From: Candidatus Zixiibacteriota bacterium
Lineage (GTDB): Bacteria > Zixibacteria > MSB-5A5 > WJJR01
Direction of reading: 5' to 3'
NCBI GenBank assembly: GCA_014729565.1
Contig: WJJR01000274.1
Span: 1 to 5,379 of the forward strand
DNA: 5,379 nt
Numbering within the stretch: position 1 is the first letter of the stretch; each line of letters opens with the position of its first letter. The notes below the pieces were generated by a model. It was not told the origin of the DNA. It made no database searches and saw only the letters and a list, made by a program, of their open reading frames with translations. The position numbers and the translations under genes were made by a program. Shown piece by piece: positions 1 through 5,379 of the stretch.

Positions 1-1
1 G

Positions 2-1987
2 TTTTCGCCGCCACGCGAGCCAGTCAATCTCAACGTCACTCAGAAGCAACGCGAATGGCGCGAGGCGTTCGCGCGAGACCAGGGTGCGGAATTCGATGCG
101 CGCGGGTGGAGTTACTACACCGGCGACTGGCACGAGGAATGGTATCCGGGGTACACGTCGTCGTGGTCGATCTTCACCGGCGCTATCGGCATTCTCTATG
201 AGCAAGCCGGCGTGGAAGGATCGGGCGTCAAACGTCCCGACGGCACCACGCTAACCTATGCGCAGACCGTCGCACAGCAGAGTGTCAGCTCACTTGCCAA
301 TCTGACCACATTAGCGACGAATCGTCGTCAGATTCTGCGTGACTTCTTCCAGTACCGACGGGCGGCGTTGGACGGGACTGCTGCAGGGTTGGACGGCGCG
401 TTCATAATACCGGCAGGTGATAATCCGTCACGTGAAGTTCAACTCATCACAACTCTTCGTAATCAGGGCATTCGTGTCGCGCGCGCGCTGCAGAGTTTCA
501 CGGCATCGGTGGTCGACGAGAGCGGACAACGTGTCAGCCGCAATGTGCCGAATGGCAGCCACATTATTCGTCTCGCACAGCCGCTTGGCCTGATGGCGAA
601 AGCGCTGCTCGAATTCGACCCGCATCTCTCCCCGGAATTTTTGCAGGAGGAGCGCCGCGAGTTGGAAAAGGGTGAAGGCACACGCATGTATGAAATCTCG
701 GCGTGGTCTCTGGCGCTGGGCTACGATCTCGACATCGCCTATGCCCACAACGCCCCGGCCGTGTCGACTCAGCGGCTGACCGAGACACCCGACCTGCAAC
801 CGGGTGAGGTCACTTCTCCAGAGGCTGGTTATGGATTCCTGCTGCGTTGTGTCGACGACCGCGCTCCCAAAGCCCTGAACGCGCTCCTGGAACGCGAACT
901 CACTGTGCGCTGTGCAACCGAGCCGTTTGAACACGGCGGTGAGTCCTACGACCGCGGCACCGTGCTGCTTCGTCGCGCCGAGAATCCGGCCGATCTCGTG
1001 GAGCATTTGCAGGAGATTGCATCTGATATTGGTGTAACATTTGTCGGAACGCCGACAGGGTACTCGTCCGATGGTCCCGATTTGGGGTCGGATAATTTCG
1101 ACGTGCTCACGGCGCCGCGTGTCGGGCTGTTCATGGGTAGTGGGATCGATTACACGTGCGCCGGTGCGATCTGGTTCCTGCTCGATCACGAGATGCACAT
1201 GCGTGTGTCGCTGCTCGATATCAATCAGTTCAGCGGTCGCGGATTGTCGAAGTACAATGTGCTCATTCTCCCGTCGTACTGGGGCGGCGCCTGGGGCTTG
1301 CGCTCGGCGCTTGGCGATCGTGGTGTGAGCGCCATCAAGGATTGGGTCGAAGCCGGGGGCACGCTGATCGCCGCCGAAAACGCGGCGTTCTTCTGTGCTG
1401 ATTCATCCAGCGGTCTCTCACACGCACGCGCGCGGCGCGATGTGTTGTCATCCCTCGATGAATACGAAGAGGATTTCGCTGACGAACAAGCGGCGTACAC
1501 TGCAACTGTTGACACCAATGACGTCTGGCACTGGACACCATCGGAACCCGAATCATCGGAACCGAAGAAGAAGCCTCATTTGGAGCAACTGAAGGAGCAG
1601 GACGAGTTGGCGCGCAGGTTTCGTCCGCGCGGCACGATTGCTCGCCTGAACATTCATCCGGAGCACTGGCTGGGATACGGAGTTGGTGAAACATCGACGG
1701 CGATGCTGGCGACGTCGCAGGCGCTGATGGCCAAAGATCCGGTCGACGTCGCCGCGCGCTACGCCGGTGCAGCGGATATTCGTCTGGGTGGGCTGCTCTG
1801 GCCGGAAGCCCGGTTGCGGTGGGCGAACACGGCGTGTGTGACACGCGAATGGCGTGGCAGTGGACAGGTCATCCTCTTTGCGACGGAGCCGTTTTTCCGG
1901 GCGTATTTCCATGGCCCCAAGCGCATGTTGTTGAATGCGATTCTGCTTGGACCGGGGCTGGGAACAAGACAGCCCGCGCCGTGGTGA
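2..1987 (+). CDS. Large M14-family zinc carboxypeptidase-like protein, C-terminal part (5' end outside window)
   Basis: The frame is open from base 2 to the TGA at 1985-1987, giving 661 residues without an N-terminus. A GTG at 212 is not a credible start, because coding sequence continues upstream with typical family sequence. Residues about 40-67 (DWHEEWYPGY, then GAIGILYEQAG) match the end of the M14 catalytic domain. Glu67 (codon 200-202) is the likely catalytic glutamate; the zinc-binding HxxE and His lie left of the window. Residues about 373-460 (RVGLFMGSG, NVLILPSYWGG, WVEAGGTLIAAENAAFF) look like a DJ-1/class I glutamine amidotransferase-like fold, with no Cys at the usual nucleophile elbow. 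A charged linker (about residues 480-540, with EPKKKP) precedes a conserved tail (GYGVGE, GLLWPEARLRWANTA, GQVILFATEPFFRAYFHG, LLNAILLGPGLG). Such proteins are usually exported peptidases, but a signal peptide cannot be seen here. Family assignment is firm; substrate is unknown. Confidence 0.85.
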   Translation, partial: FSPPREPVNLNVTQKQREWREAFARDQGAEFDARGWSYYTGDWHEEWYPGYTSSWSIFTGAIGILYEQAGVEGSGVKRPDGTTLTYAQTVAQQSVSSLANLTTLATNRRQILRDFFQYRRAALDGTAAGLDGAFIIPAGDNPSREVQLITTLRNQGIRVARALQSFTASVVDESGQRVSRNVPNGSHIIRLAQPLGLMAKALLEFDPHLSPEFLQEERRELEKGEGTRMYEISAWSLALGYDLDIAYAHNAPAVSTQRLTETPDLQPGEVTSPEAGYGFLLRCVDDRAPKALNALLERELTVRCATEPFEHGGESYDRGTVLLRRAENPADLVEHLQEIASDIGVTFVGTPTGYSSDGPDLGSDNFDVLTAPRVGLFMGSGIDYTCAGAIWFLLDHEMHMRVSLLDINQFSGRGLSKYNVLILPSYWGGAWGLRSALGDRGVSAIKDWVEAGGTLIAAENAAFFCADSSSGLSHARARRDVLSSLDEYEEDFADEQAAYTATVDTNDVWHWTPSEPESSEPKKKPHLEQLKEQDELARRFRPRGTIARLNIHPEHWLGYGVGETSTAMLATSQALMAKDPVDVAARYAGAADIRLGGLLWPEARLRWANTACVTREWRGSGQVILFATEPFFRAYFHGPKRMLLNAILLGPGLGTRQPAPW

Positions 1988-2137
1988 CCAACTGTTCCAA
2001 TAGGAGATAATTGCCGGAGGGTCATCGATACAAAGAGCAACGAGAGCGATTCTATAGGTGCTTTCCAATGTCGTTTGGGGAATCACGGACCTTCACGACC
2101 TGTTGAAAAACGTGTGTCATTGCAAATGACGTGCTCT

Positions 2138-2211
2138 TGTAGGGGCGGATTGCATACGCCCTGTGCACGCAACCGGTCACGGAGACCGGGCGTACTCAGT
2201 ACGCCCCGACA
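2138..2211. repeat. REP/BIME-like composite palindromic element
   Basis: Two 24-base arms face each other. The left arm (2138-2161) begins TGTAGGGGCG and ends TACGCCC. The reverse complement of the right arm (2188-2211) begins TGTCGGGGCG and ends TACGCCC; by hand count 19 of 24 positions agree. Each arm is itself a hairpin with GGGCG pairing CGCCC. Between them lies a third stem, CCGGTC (2173-2178) pairing GACCGG (2184-2189) around ACGGA, which slightly invades the right arm. A further 6-bp stem with a 3-base loop, GTCATT-gca-AATGAC, sits just upstream at 2116-2130. Nested GC-rich palindromes between genes are typical of dispersed REP-like elements. Whether this one is repeated elsewhere in the genome cannot be seen from one window. 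Confidence 0.6.
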
Positions 2212-2423
2212 AGTGATTATCTCGTCGATACGCGATCACGGCGGCGTCTGCCACTTTTTCCAACACGCCTTTCAGGCCCGGGGCAGCGAAATTCGAGGGC
2301 AAATCAACATGTGAAGACGATATTTGTTCGACGCGGCGTGGTCTCGACCAACATTTTCCCCTTTCCACAAGATTCTCTCTGAGAGGCAAACGGCACGGGT
2401 GAACCGTAAACGGTCGCCTGGCT

Positions 2424-2462
2424 GCGGTGAATGGTCATCGGACCATCCCCCCCAGTCACTGC
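2424..2462 (+). promoter_or_regulatory. Bulged stem-loop upstream of the kinase gene
   Basis: GCGGTGA (2424-2430) can pair with TCACTGC (2456-2462) with one G-T wobble. The directly adjoining ATGGTC (2431-2436) pairs perfectly with GACCAT (2441-2446) around an ATCG loop. The two stems stack, separated by a nine-base C-rich bulge on the 3' side (2447-2455). The structure ends about 67 bases before the first kinase ATG, so it could be a leader RNA structure, a transcription factor site or another small repeat. No T-run follows, so it is not a standard terminator. It matches no riboswitch class I recognise. Confidence 0.35.
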
Positions 2463-2497
2463 CGATCCTGGTAGGAGTGAAATCACCGATTCTCCGT

Positions 2498-2526
2498 CTT
2501 ACAGGTTGCGAGACCCACCGTATATG
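2498..2526 (+). promoter_or_regulatory. Weak sigma70-like promoter candidate before the kinase gene
   Basis: CTTACA (2498-2503) and TATATG (2521-2526) are separated by 17 bases and each matches four of six bases of the classical -35 and -10 boxes. If used, transcription would begin around 2533, downstream of the first kinase ATG (2529), which would favour ATG 2547 or 2571 as the true start. Matches this weak occur often by chance. Confidence 0.2.
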
Positions 2527-2528
2527 GG

Positions 2529-3713
2529 ATGACACGGAATAGCGATATGACACGATTCCACAGCGAGACCATGGCTCTGATCCGAACGCTCCTGCCGAGT
2601 GCGGCGCAGCGGTGGGGGTTCTTTGCGTTGTTCTGGCTGGTCATGGCCACACTTTCCTCGCTGCACTGGGAAGCCTTCTACTTCGGCCGGAACCCGTACA
2701 GTTGGTGGGAGCTGTTACGCGTCAAGGTGGCGCTGTGGTATATCTGGGGATTTCTAACTCCGTTGATATTGTGGCTGGGGTGGAAGTTCCGGATTGAGCG
2801 TGGTGTCGCCCTGCGCCGTATTGGGGCGCTCATCCCCATCAGTGTCGCGTTTACCGCGGGATACATGTTTCTCTATGCGGGAATGGTGTGGCTGAATGCC
2901 AAGGCCGTCACCCTGTTGTCCGGGGCCGCATTTGGCGCGTTCTTTGACTGGATTGTCGGCGTTCATTCGAGTTGGTATCTGCTGGCATTTTGGGCGTCCA
3001 TCGGAATCGAGAACGCGGCGATCTATTACCGCAACTATCGCGAACGTGAATTGCTCGCCTCGCAGTTGGAAACACGTCTGGCCGTCGCGCAGTTGGATTC
3101 ACTGCGCAACCAGCTTCAACCACACTTTTTGTTCAATACGCTACATTCGATCCTGGTGCTGGTGCGACAGAAAGACCATGAAACAGCGACACGGATGCTC
3201 ACGGCACTGTCTGACCTGTTGCGACATGCGCTGGAGCATGTCCAACGTCACGAGGTTCCGCTGCGCGAGGAACTGGGGTTTCTCCAACGCTACATTGATA
3301 TTGAGAAGGTGCGTTTTTCCGACCGGCTGACAGTGCGGTGGAACGTCGCCGACGATACACTGGATGCCAGTGTGCCGTCGTTTGTGCTGCAGCCACTCGC
3401 GGAAAACGCCATCCGTCACGGTCTGGAAAAACGTCCCGGCCCCGGGCGCATTGATGTTACCACGCGTCGCGAAGACGGCGTCCTGCATTTGCACATCGAA
3501 GACAACGGAGTCGGACTTCAGGACGGCTCCCCCCGAGCCATGTGGCAGGGCCATGGGTTGGGCGACATGCGCGCCCGTCTGGATGTGATGTATCCGGGAG
3601 CCTACTCGCTCGACATCGCCAGTCAGAACGGCTCGGGCACGCACGTCCGATTGACTTTGCCTTACCGTGACGCACACGCCTCACCGGCGACAACGGAGAC
3701 AACAGATGAGTGA
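2529..3713 (+). CDS. LytS/YehU-type membrane sensor histidine kinase
   Basis: This 394-residue protein has four likely membrane helices (about residues 29-45, 68-86, 100-122 and 148-167), then a charged helical linker (168-192), a His_kinase dimerisation/phosphoacceptor domain and a HATPase domain. The phosphoacceptor is His199 in the hallmark QLQPHFLFNTL. The ATP-binding signatures are LQPLAENAIRHG (Asn293), DNGVGL (325-330), GHGLGDMRARL (341-351) and GSGTHVRLTLP (368-378). All key residues are present, so it should be an active kinase. No recognised ligand-binding domain (5TM-LytS, GAF, PAS) is visible, so the signal is unknown and probably sensed within or near the membrane. The start is uncertain: ATG 2529 has no clear ribosome site, ATG 2547 has a weak GGA eight bases upstream, and ATG 2571 lies just before the first hydrophobic stretch. 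The stop overlaps the regulator start, indicating an operon. Confidence 0.92.
   Translation: MTRNSDMTRFHSETMALIRTLLPSAAQRWGFFALFWLVMATLSSLHWEAFYFGRNPYSWWELLRVKVALWYIWGFLTPLILWLGWKFRIERGVALRRIGALIPISVAFTAGYMFLYAGMVWLNAKAVTLLSGAAFGAFFDWIVGVHSSWYLLAFWASIGIENAAIYYRNYRERELLASQLETRLAVAQLDSLRNQLQPHFLFNTLHSILVLVRQKDHETATRMLTALSDLLRHALEHVQRHEVPLREELGFLQRYIDIEKVRFSDRLTVRWNVADDTLDASVPSFVLQPLAENAIRHGLEKRPGPGRIDVTTRREDGVLHLHIEDNGVGLQDGSPRAMWQGHGLGDMRARLDVMYPGAYSLDIASQNGSGTHVRLTLPYRDAHASPATTETTDE
3695..3698 (+). promoter_or_regulatory. Ribosome binding site that fixes the response-regulator start
   Basis: GGAG ends seven bases before ATG 3706, an ideal spacing. It lies inside the last codons of the kinase gene. 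The alternative upstream GTG at 3667 would add 13 basic, low-complexity residues ahead of the receiver domain and has no comparable site. Confidence 0.7.
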
Positions 3714-4530
3714 CATTCGCATCATCATTGCCGACGACGAACCATTGGCACGCGGATACCTGCGCTCGCTCCTCGAACCGGAGACCGACTGCGAAATTGT
3801 GGCGGAGTGCGGCGATGCGCAGAGCACGGTGGACGCGATCGATGAACACGAACCGGATTTGGTCTTTCTCGACGTGCAGATGCCGGGGCGCGACGGCTTC
3901 AATGTTATCGAAGAAGTTGGCGCTGACCGCATGCCGCAGACGATCTTCGTTACCGCGTTCGATCGTTACGCCGTACAGGCGTTCGACCGGCACGCACTCG
4001 ATTATCTGCTCAAGCCATTCAGCCAGGAACGATTTCAGGAAGCGATGCGCCGCGTACGCGATCAACTCGCGTTGAAGCGTCAGGCCGACTGGAGCAACCG
4101 TCTCCGCAACGTGATATCCTCGATCATGACGACCGACAAACAGCCGGCGCAAGCTGAACAGTCGGCCCCTTCCTCCCTCCCCGGCAACGGCGCTCCGCTC
4201 GAGCGGATTCCGATCAAGCTCGGCGAGCGTGTGATCCTGCTCAAAGTTGATGAGATCAATTGGATCGAAGCCGCCGACTGCTACGTCAACCTTCATCGCG
4301 GAAAAGACACGTTTCTCCTCCGTGAAACGATGTCGACTCTCGAGGAGCGACTCGACCCGGCTCGTTTTATTCGCATTCACAGAGCTTCGATTGTGAATAT
4401 CGATTTCGTCAAAGAAATCCGAGCCCGTGCGGCCGGCGACTATCGCGTCATCCTCCACGATGGCACCTCACTGACCCTCAGCCGCCGGCGCAAAAAAGAC
4501 ATCGAGGAAATGCTTGGAAGAGCGTTTTAG
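3706..4530 (+). CDS. LytTR-family DNA-binding response regulator
   Basis: The 274-residue product has an N-terminal receiver domain (about 3-120) and a C-terminal LytTR DNA-binding domain (about 167-271), joined by a flexible Gln/Ser/Pro-rich linker (about 143-165). In the receiver, Asp10 and Asp11 form the metal-binding acidic pocket, Asp56 (FLDVQMPG) is the phosphorylation site, Thr83 is the switch residue and Lys103 (LLKPF) is the conserved lysine. The LytTR part shows INWIEAADCYVNLH, the LRETMSTLEERL helix and the family hallmark FIRIHRASIVNIDFV. Length and order match the LytR/AlgR/YehT group. It should be phosphorylated by the kinase encoded just upstream, since its ATG shares the bases ATGAGTGA with the kinase stop, an 8-base overlap implying translational coupling. 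Start 3706 is chosen for its GGAG site and the direct fit to the family N-terminus. Target genes cannot be told from this window. Confidence 0.95.
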   Translation: MSDIRIIIADDEPLARGYLRSLLEPETDCEIVAECGDAQSTVDAIDEHEPDLVFLDVQMPGRDGFNVIEEVGADRMPQTIFVTAFDRYAVQAFDRHALDYLLKPFSQERFQEAMRRVRDQLALKRQADWSNRLRNVISSIMTTDKQPAQAEQSAPSSLPGNGAPLERIPIKLGERVILLKVDEINWIEAADCYVNLHRGKDTFLLRETMSTLEERLDPARFIRIHRASIVNIDFVKEIRARAAGDYRVILHDGTSLTLSRRRKKDIEEMLGRAF

Positions 4531-4648
4531 TGCTGTCTCTTTGTCACAATTGGCCACCGCAACCCGTTGACACCAAGACAGATAAAGCCGCCCTCGCAAA
4601 ACCATACACAGATCGTCCCCACCCGGTTAAGCCCCCCTGTTCCCCGCC

Positions 4649-4658
4649 GACAATTGTC
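4649..4658. promoter_or_regulatory. 10-bp perfect palindrome upstream of the receiver gene
   Basis: GACAATTGTC is a perfect palindrome 54 bases before the ATG at 4713. A second CAATTG core occurs at 4547-4552, just after the LytTR gene stop. A dimeric regulator could bind such a site, but a 10-bp palindrome can arise by chance. No convincing -35/-10 pair is visible around it; TTGACT at 4672-4677 has no well-spaced -10 partner. Confidence 0.2.
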
Positions 4659-4712
4659 AGTGGGAGAAGAATTGACTGACAAAATGCATTACGCAAGACG
4701 AGGAAAGTACCT

Positions 4713-5177
4713 ATGAAGTCACGGGCTCGGGTTCTGATCGTCGATGATGAAGCCCTGATGCGCCGGCTCGTACGCAGCATCTTGATCAAGGAAGGGTATT
4801 TCGTCGCCCAGGCCTCCGGGGTGGAGGATGCCCTTGCCAAATTGAAGAAGTCACACTTCGACATCGTTATCACCGACATCTGCATGCCCGATTCAGACGG
4901 CTTCGATCTGCTGACAGCGGTGAAGAAGAACCACCCCGATACCGGTGTGATTGTAATGACCGGTTTCGGCGACGCCAGCACGCCGGATCAGGCGCGCACG
5001 CTGGGCGCCGACGAGTACTTCACGAAACCGTTCAATGAACGTGAAATCACCGTGATCGTGGAGCGTGTCTGCTGGCGTCGCATGGTCACCAACCGCCCGG
5101 CGAGCACTCAATCCCGACTGGATATCTCGAGCATGATGGGCACGAACACCGTGCTCGGTGAACCTGCCAAGTCGTAG
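4713..5177 (+). CDS. Stand-alone CheY-like receiver-domain response regulator
   Basis: The 154-residue product is one receiver domain (about residues 5-122) plus a short polar tail of about 30 residues with no recognisable output domain. The phosphorylation machinery is complete: Asp11 and Asp12 (VDDE), phosphoacceptor Asp55 (VITDICMPDSDGF), Thr83 (VMTGFG) and Lys105 (FTKPF). It is probably cytoplasmic and works through protein-protein contact or as a phosphorelay intermediate or phosphate sink. The ATG at 4713 is supported by GAGGAAAG ending seven bases upstream. It lies 182 bp after the LytTR gene on the same strand, so co-transcription is possible but not shown. The sequence style (MRRLVRSILIKEGY, FDIVITDICMPDSDGFDLL) resembles receivers of NtrC-type or hybrid-kinase systems more than the neighbouring LytTR receiver, so a recent duplication of that neighbour is unlikely. 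Confidence 0.92.
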   Translation: MKSRARVLIVDDEALMRRLVRSILIKEGYFVAQASGVEDALAKLKKSHFDIVITDICMPDSDGFDLLTAVKKNHPDTGVIVMTGFGDASTPDQARTLGADEYFTKPFNEREITVIVERVCWRRMVTNRPASTQSRLDISSMMGTNTVLGEPAKS

Positions 5178-5243
5178 TCAACGGCTGCCGCTAAACAGTT
5201 TTCCTCGCACAGCCGGCAAACCCGCTTTCACTTCGCCCAGTGC

Positions 5244-5255
5244 CAATGTACATTG
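5244..5255. promoter_or_regulatory. 12-bp perfect palindrome upstream of the acetyltransferase gene
   Basis: CAATGTACATTG is a perfect inverted repeat centred between 5249 and 5250, ending 23 bases before ATG 5279. The position fits an operator overlapping a promoter or the early leader. TACATT (5249-5254) inside it matches four of six -10 box bases, but no good -35 box lies 17 bases upstream. The binding protein, if any, is unknown. Confidence 0.3.
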
Positions 5256-5278
5256 TCGCCTCGATTTTGGAGGGGACC

Positions 5279-5379
5279 ATGAACATCCGCACGTTACGCA
5301 AATCCGATTTGAGCGACTACGCCCATCTTGTTCACTACGCATTCGGCGCACCACCGCCACGGGCCGAACGCTACTCGCA
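5279..5379 (+). CDS. Probable GNAT N-acetyltransferase, Eis-like, N-terminal fragment (3' end outside window)
   Basis: ATG 5279 is preceded by a strong Shine-Dalgarno site, GGAGGGG at 5269-5275, and the frame stays open to the window edge, giving 33 residues that begin MNIRTLRKSDLSDYAHLVHY. The opening pattern 'IRxLxxxDLxxYAxLVxYAFG' followed by an ERY motif resembles the N-terminus of GNAT acetyltransferases, especially the Eis-like group (COG4552), which acetylate amines using acetyl-CoA. The acetyl-CoA-binding motif lies beyond the window, so only the family start is supported. It follows the receiver gene by 101 bp on the same strand and has its own palindrome upstream, suggesting independent control. 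Confidence 0.6.
   Translation, partial: MNIRTLRKSDLSDYAHLVHYAFGAPPPRAERYS

Larger units (their letters stand above)
1988..2528. other. 541-bp gene-free region rich in hairpins
   Basis: I found no believable gene here. The open frames are short, begin with TTG or lack a ribosome binding site, and run straight through palindromic repeats. The region holds a short hairpin (2116-2130), a REP-like composite palindrome (2138-2211), a bulged stem-loop (2424-2462), a small palindrome TGGTC-tc-GACCA (2339-2350) and a weak promoter-like pair close to the kinase start. No stem followed by a T-run was found that would make a standard intrinsic terminator for the upstream peptidase gene. Confidence 0.7.

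Noticed and set aside
428..1198. 256-codon open frame on the - strand inside the peptidase gene
   Set aside because: The + strand frame encodes conserved M14-family sequence throughout; the antisense product shows no family signature.
2075..2314. 79-codon + strand frame in the intergenic region
   Set aside because: It starts with TTG, has no good ribosome site and is built largely of the REP-like palindrome.
2177..2389. 70-codon - strand frame containing a helical-looking stretch (LKGVLEKVADAAVIAY)
   Set aside because: One stretch looks protein-like and could be a decayed gene remnant. The frame is short, overlaps the palindromic repeat and matches no family I recognise, so I do not call a pseudogene.
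1988..2528. LytTR-type direct-repeat binding sites upstream of the kinase
   Set aside because: GTT-containing stretches were compared with the family consensus from memory. None formed two good copies at the expected spacing.
2324..2542. 72-codon + strand frame running into the kinase start
   Set aside because: TTG start, no ribosome site, passes through the stem-loop at 2424-2462 and shows no domain.
3457..4458. 333-codon open frame on the - strand across the kinase and regulator genes
   Set aside because: It lies wholly antisense to two well-supported genes whose + strand products carry complete family motifs. The antisense translation shows no recognisable domain and is explained by GC-rich codon usage.
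5182..5215. CGGCTG/CAGCCG inverted repeat after the receiver gene as a terminator
   Set aside because: The stem is only 6 bp with a 22-base loop and no T-run after it, so it does not qualify as an intrinsic terminator.

Overview
The window carries five protein-coding genes, all on the + strand. The first is cut by the left edge and the last by the right edge. Base composition is moderately GC-rich, start codons have purine-rich Shine-Dalgarno sites, and the protein families are bacterial. A large M14 peptidase with a degenerate DJ-1-like tail, a LytS/LytTR pair and a 'tgtaggggcg...' palindromic intergenic repeat suggest an uncultured bacterium of the FCB superphylum (Zixibacteria- or Gemmatimonadota-like). 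That placement rests on memory of similar proteins and repeats and is only a weak inference.

Layout: (1) 2-1987, the C-terminal 661 residues of a large zinc carboxypeptidase-like (M14) protein, starting just before its catalytic glutamate. (2) 1988-2528, a 541-bp gene-free region with a cluster of hairpins. This includes a REP-like composite palindrome (2138-2211) and a separate stem-loop (2424-2462) just ahead of the next gene. (3) 2529-3713, a four-helix membrane histidine kinase of the LytS/YehU type. (4) 3706-4530, its partner LytTR-type response regulator, whose start overlaps the kinase stop by 8 bases. (5) 4531-4712, a 182-bp gap with a short palindrome. (6) 4713-5177, a stand-alone CheY-like receiver protein. 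(7) 5178-5278, a short gap with a perfect 12-bp palindrome. (8) 5279-5379, the first 33 codons of a probable GNAT (Eis-like) acetyltransferase.

How the genes work together: the kinase and LytTR regulator form an evident two-component pair, translationally coupled. The membrane kinase should autophosphorylate on His199 and pass phosphate to Asp56 of the regulator, which then binds DNA through its LytTR domain. The receiver-only protein downstream has all its phosphorylation residues but no output domain. It could be a phosphate sink, a competitor, or part of another pathway. Nothing in the sequence links the peptidase or the acetyltransferase functionally to the signalling genes.

I see no mobile element with a transposase, no tRNA or rRNA, no CRISPR array and no clear new multi-gene system. 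The least explained sequence is the hairpin-rich region between the peptidase and the kinase.
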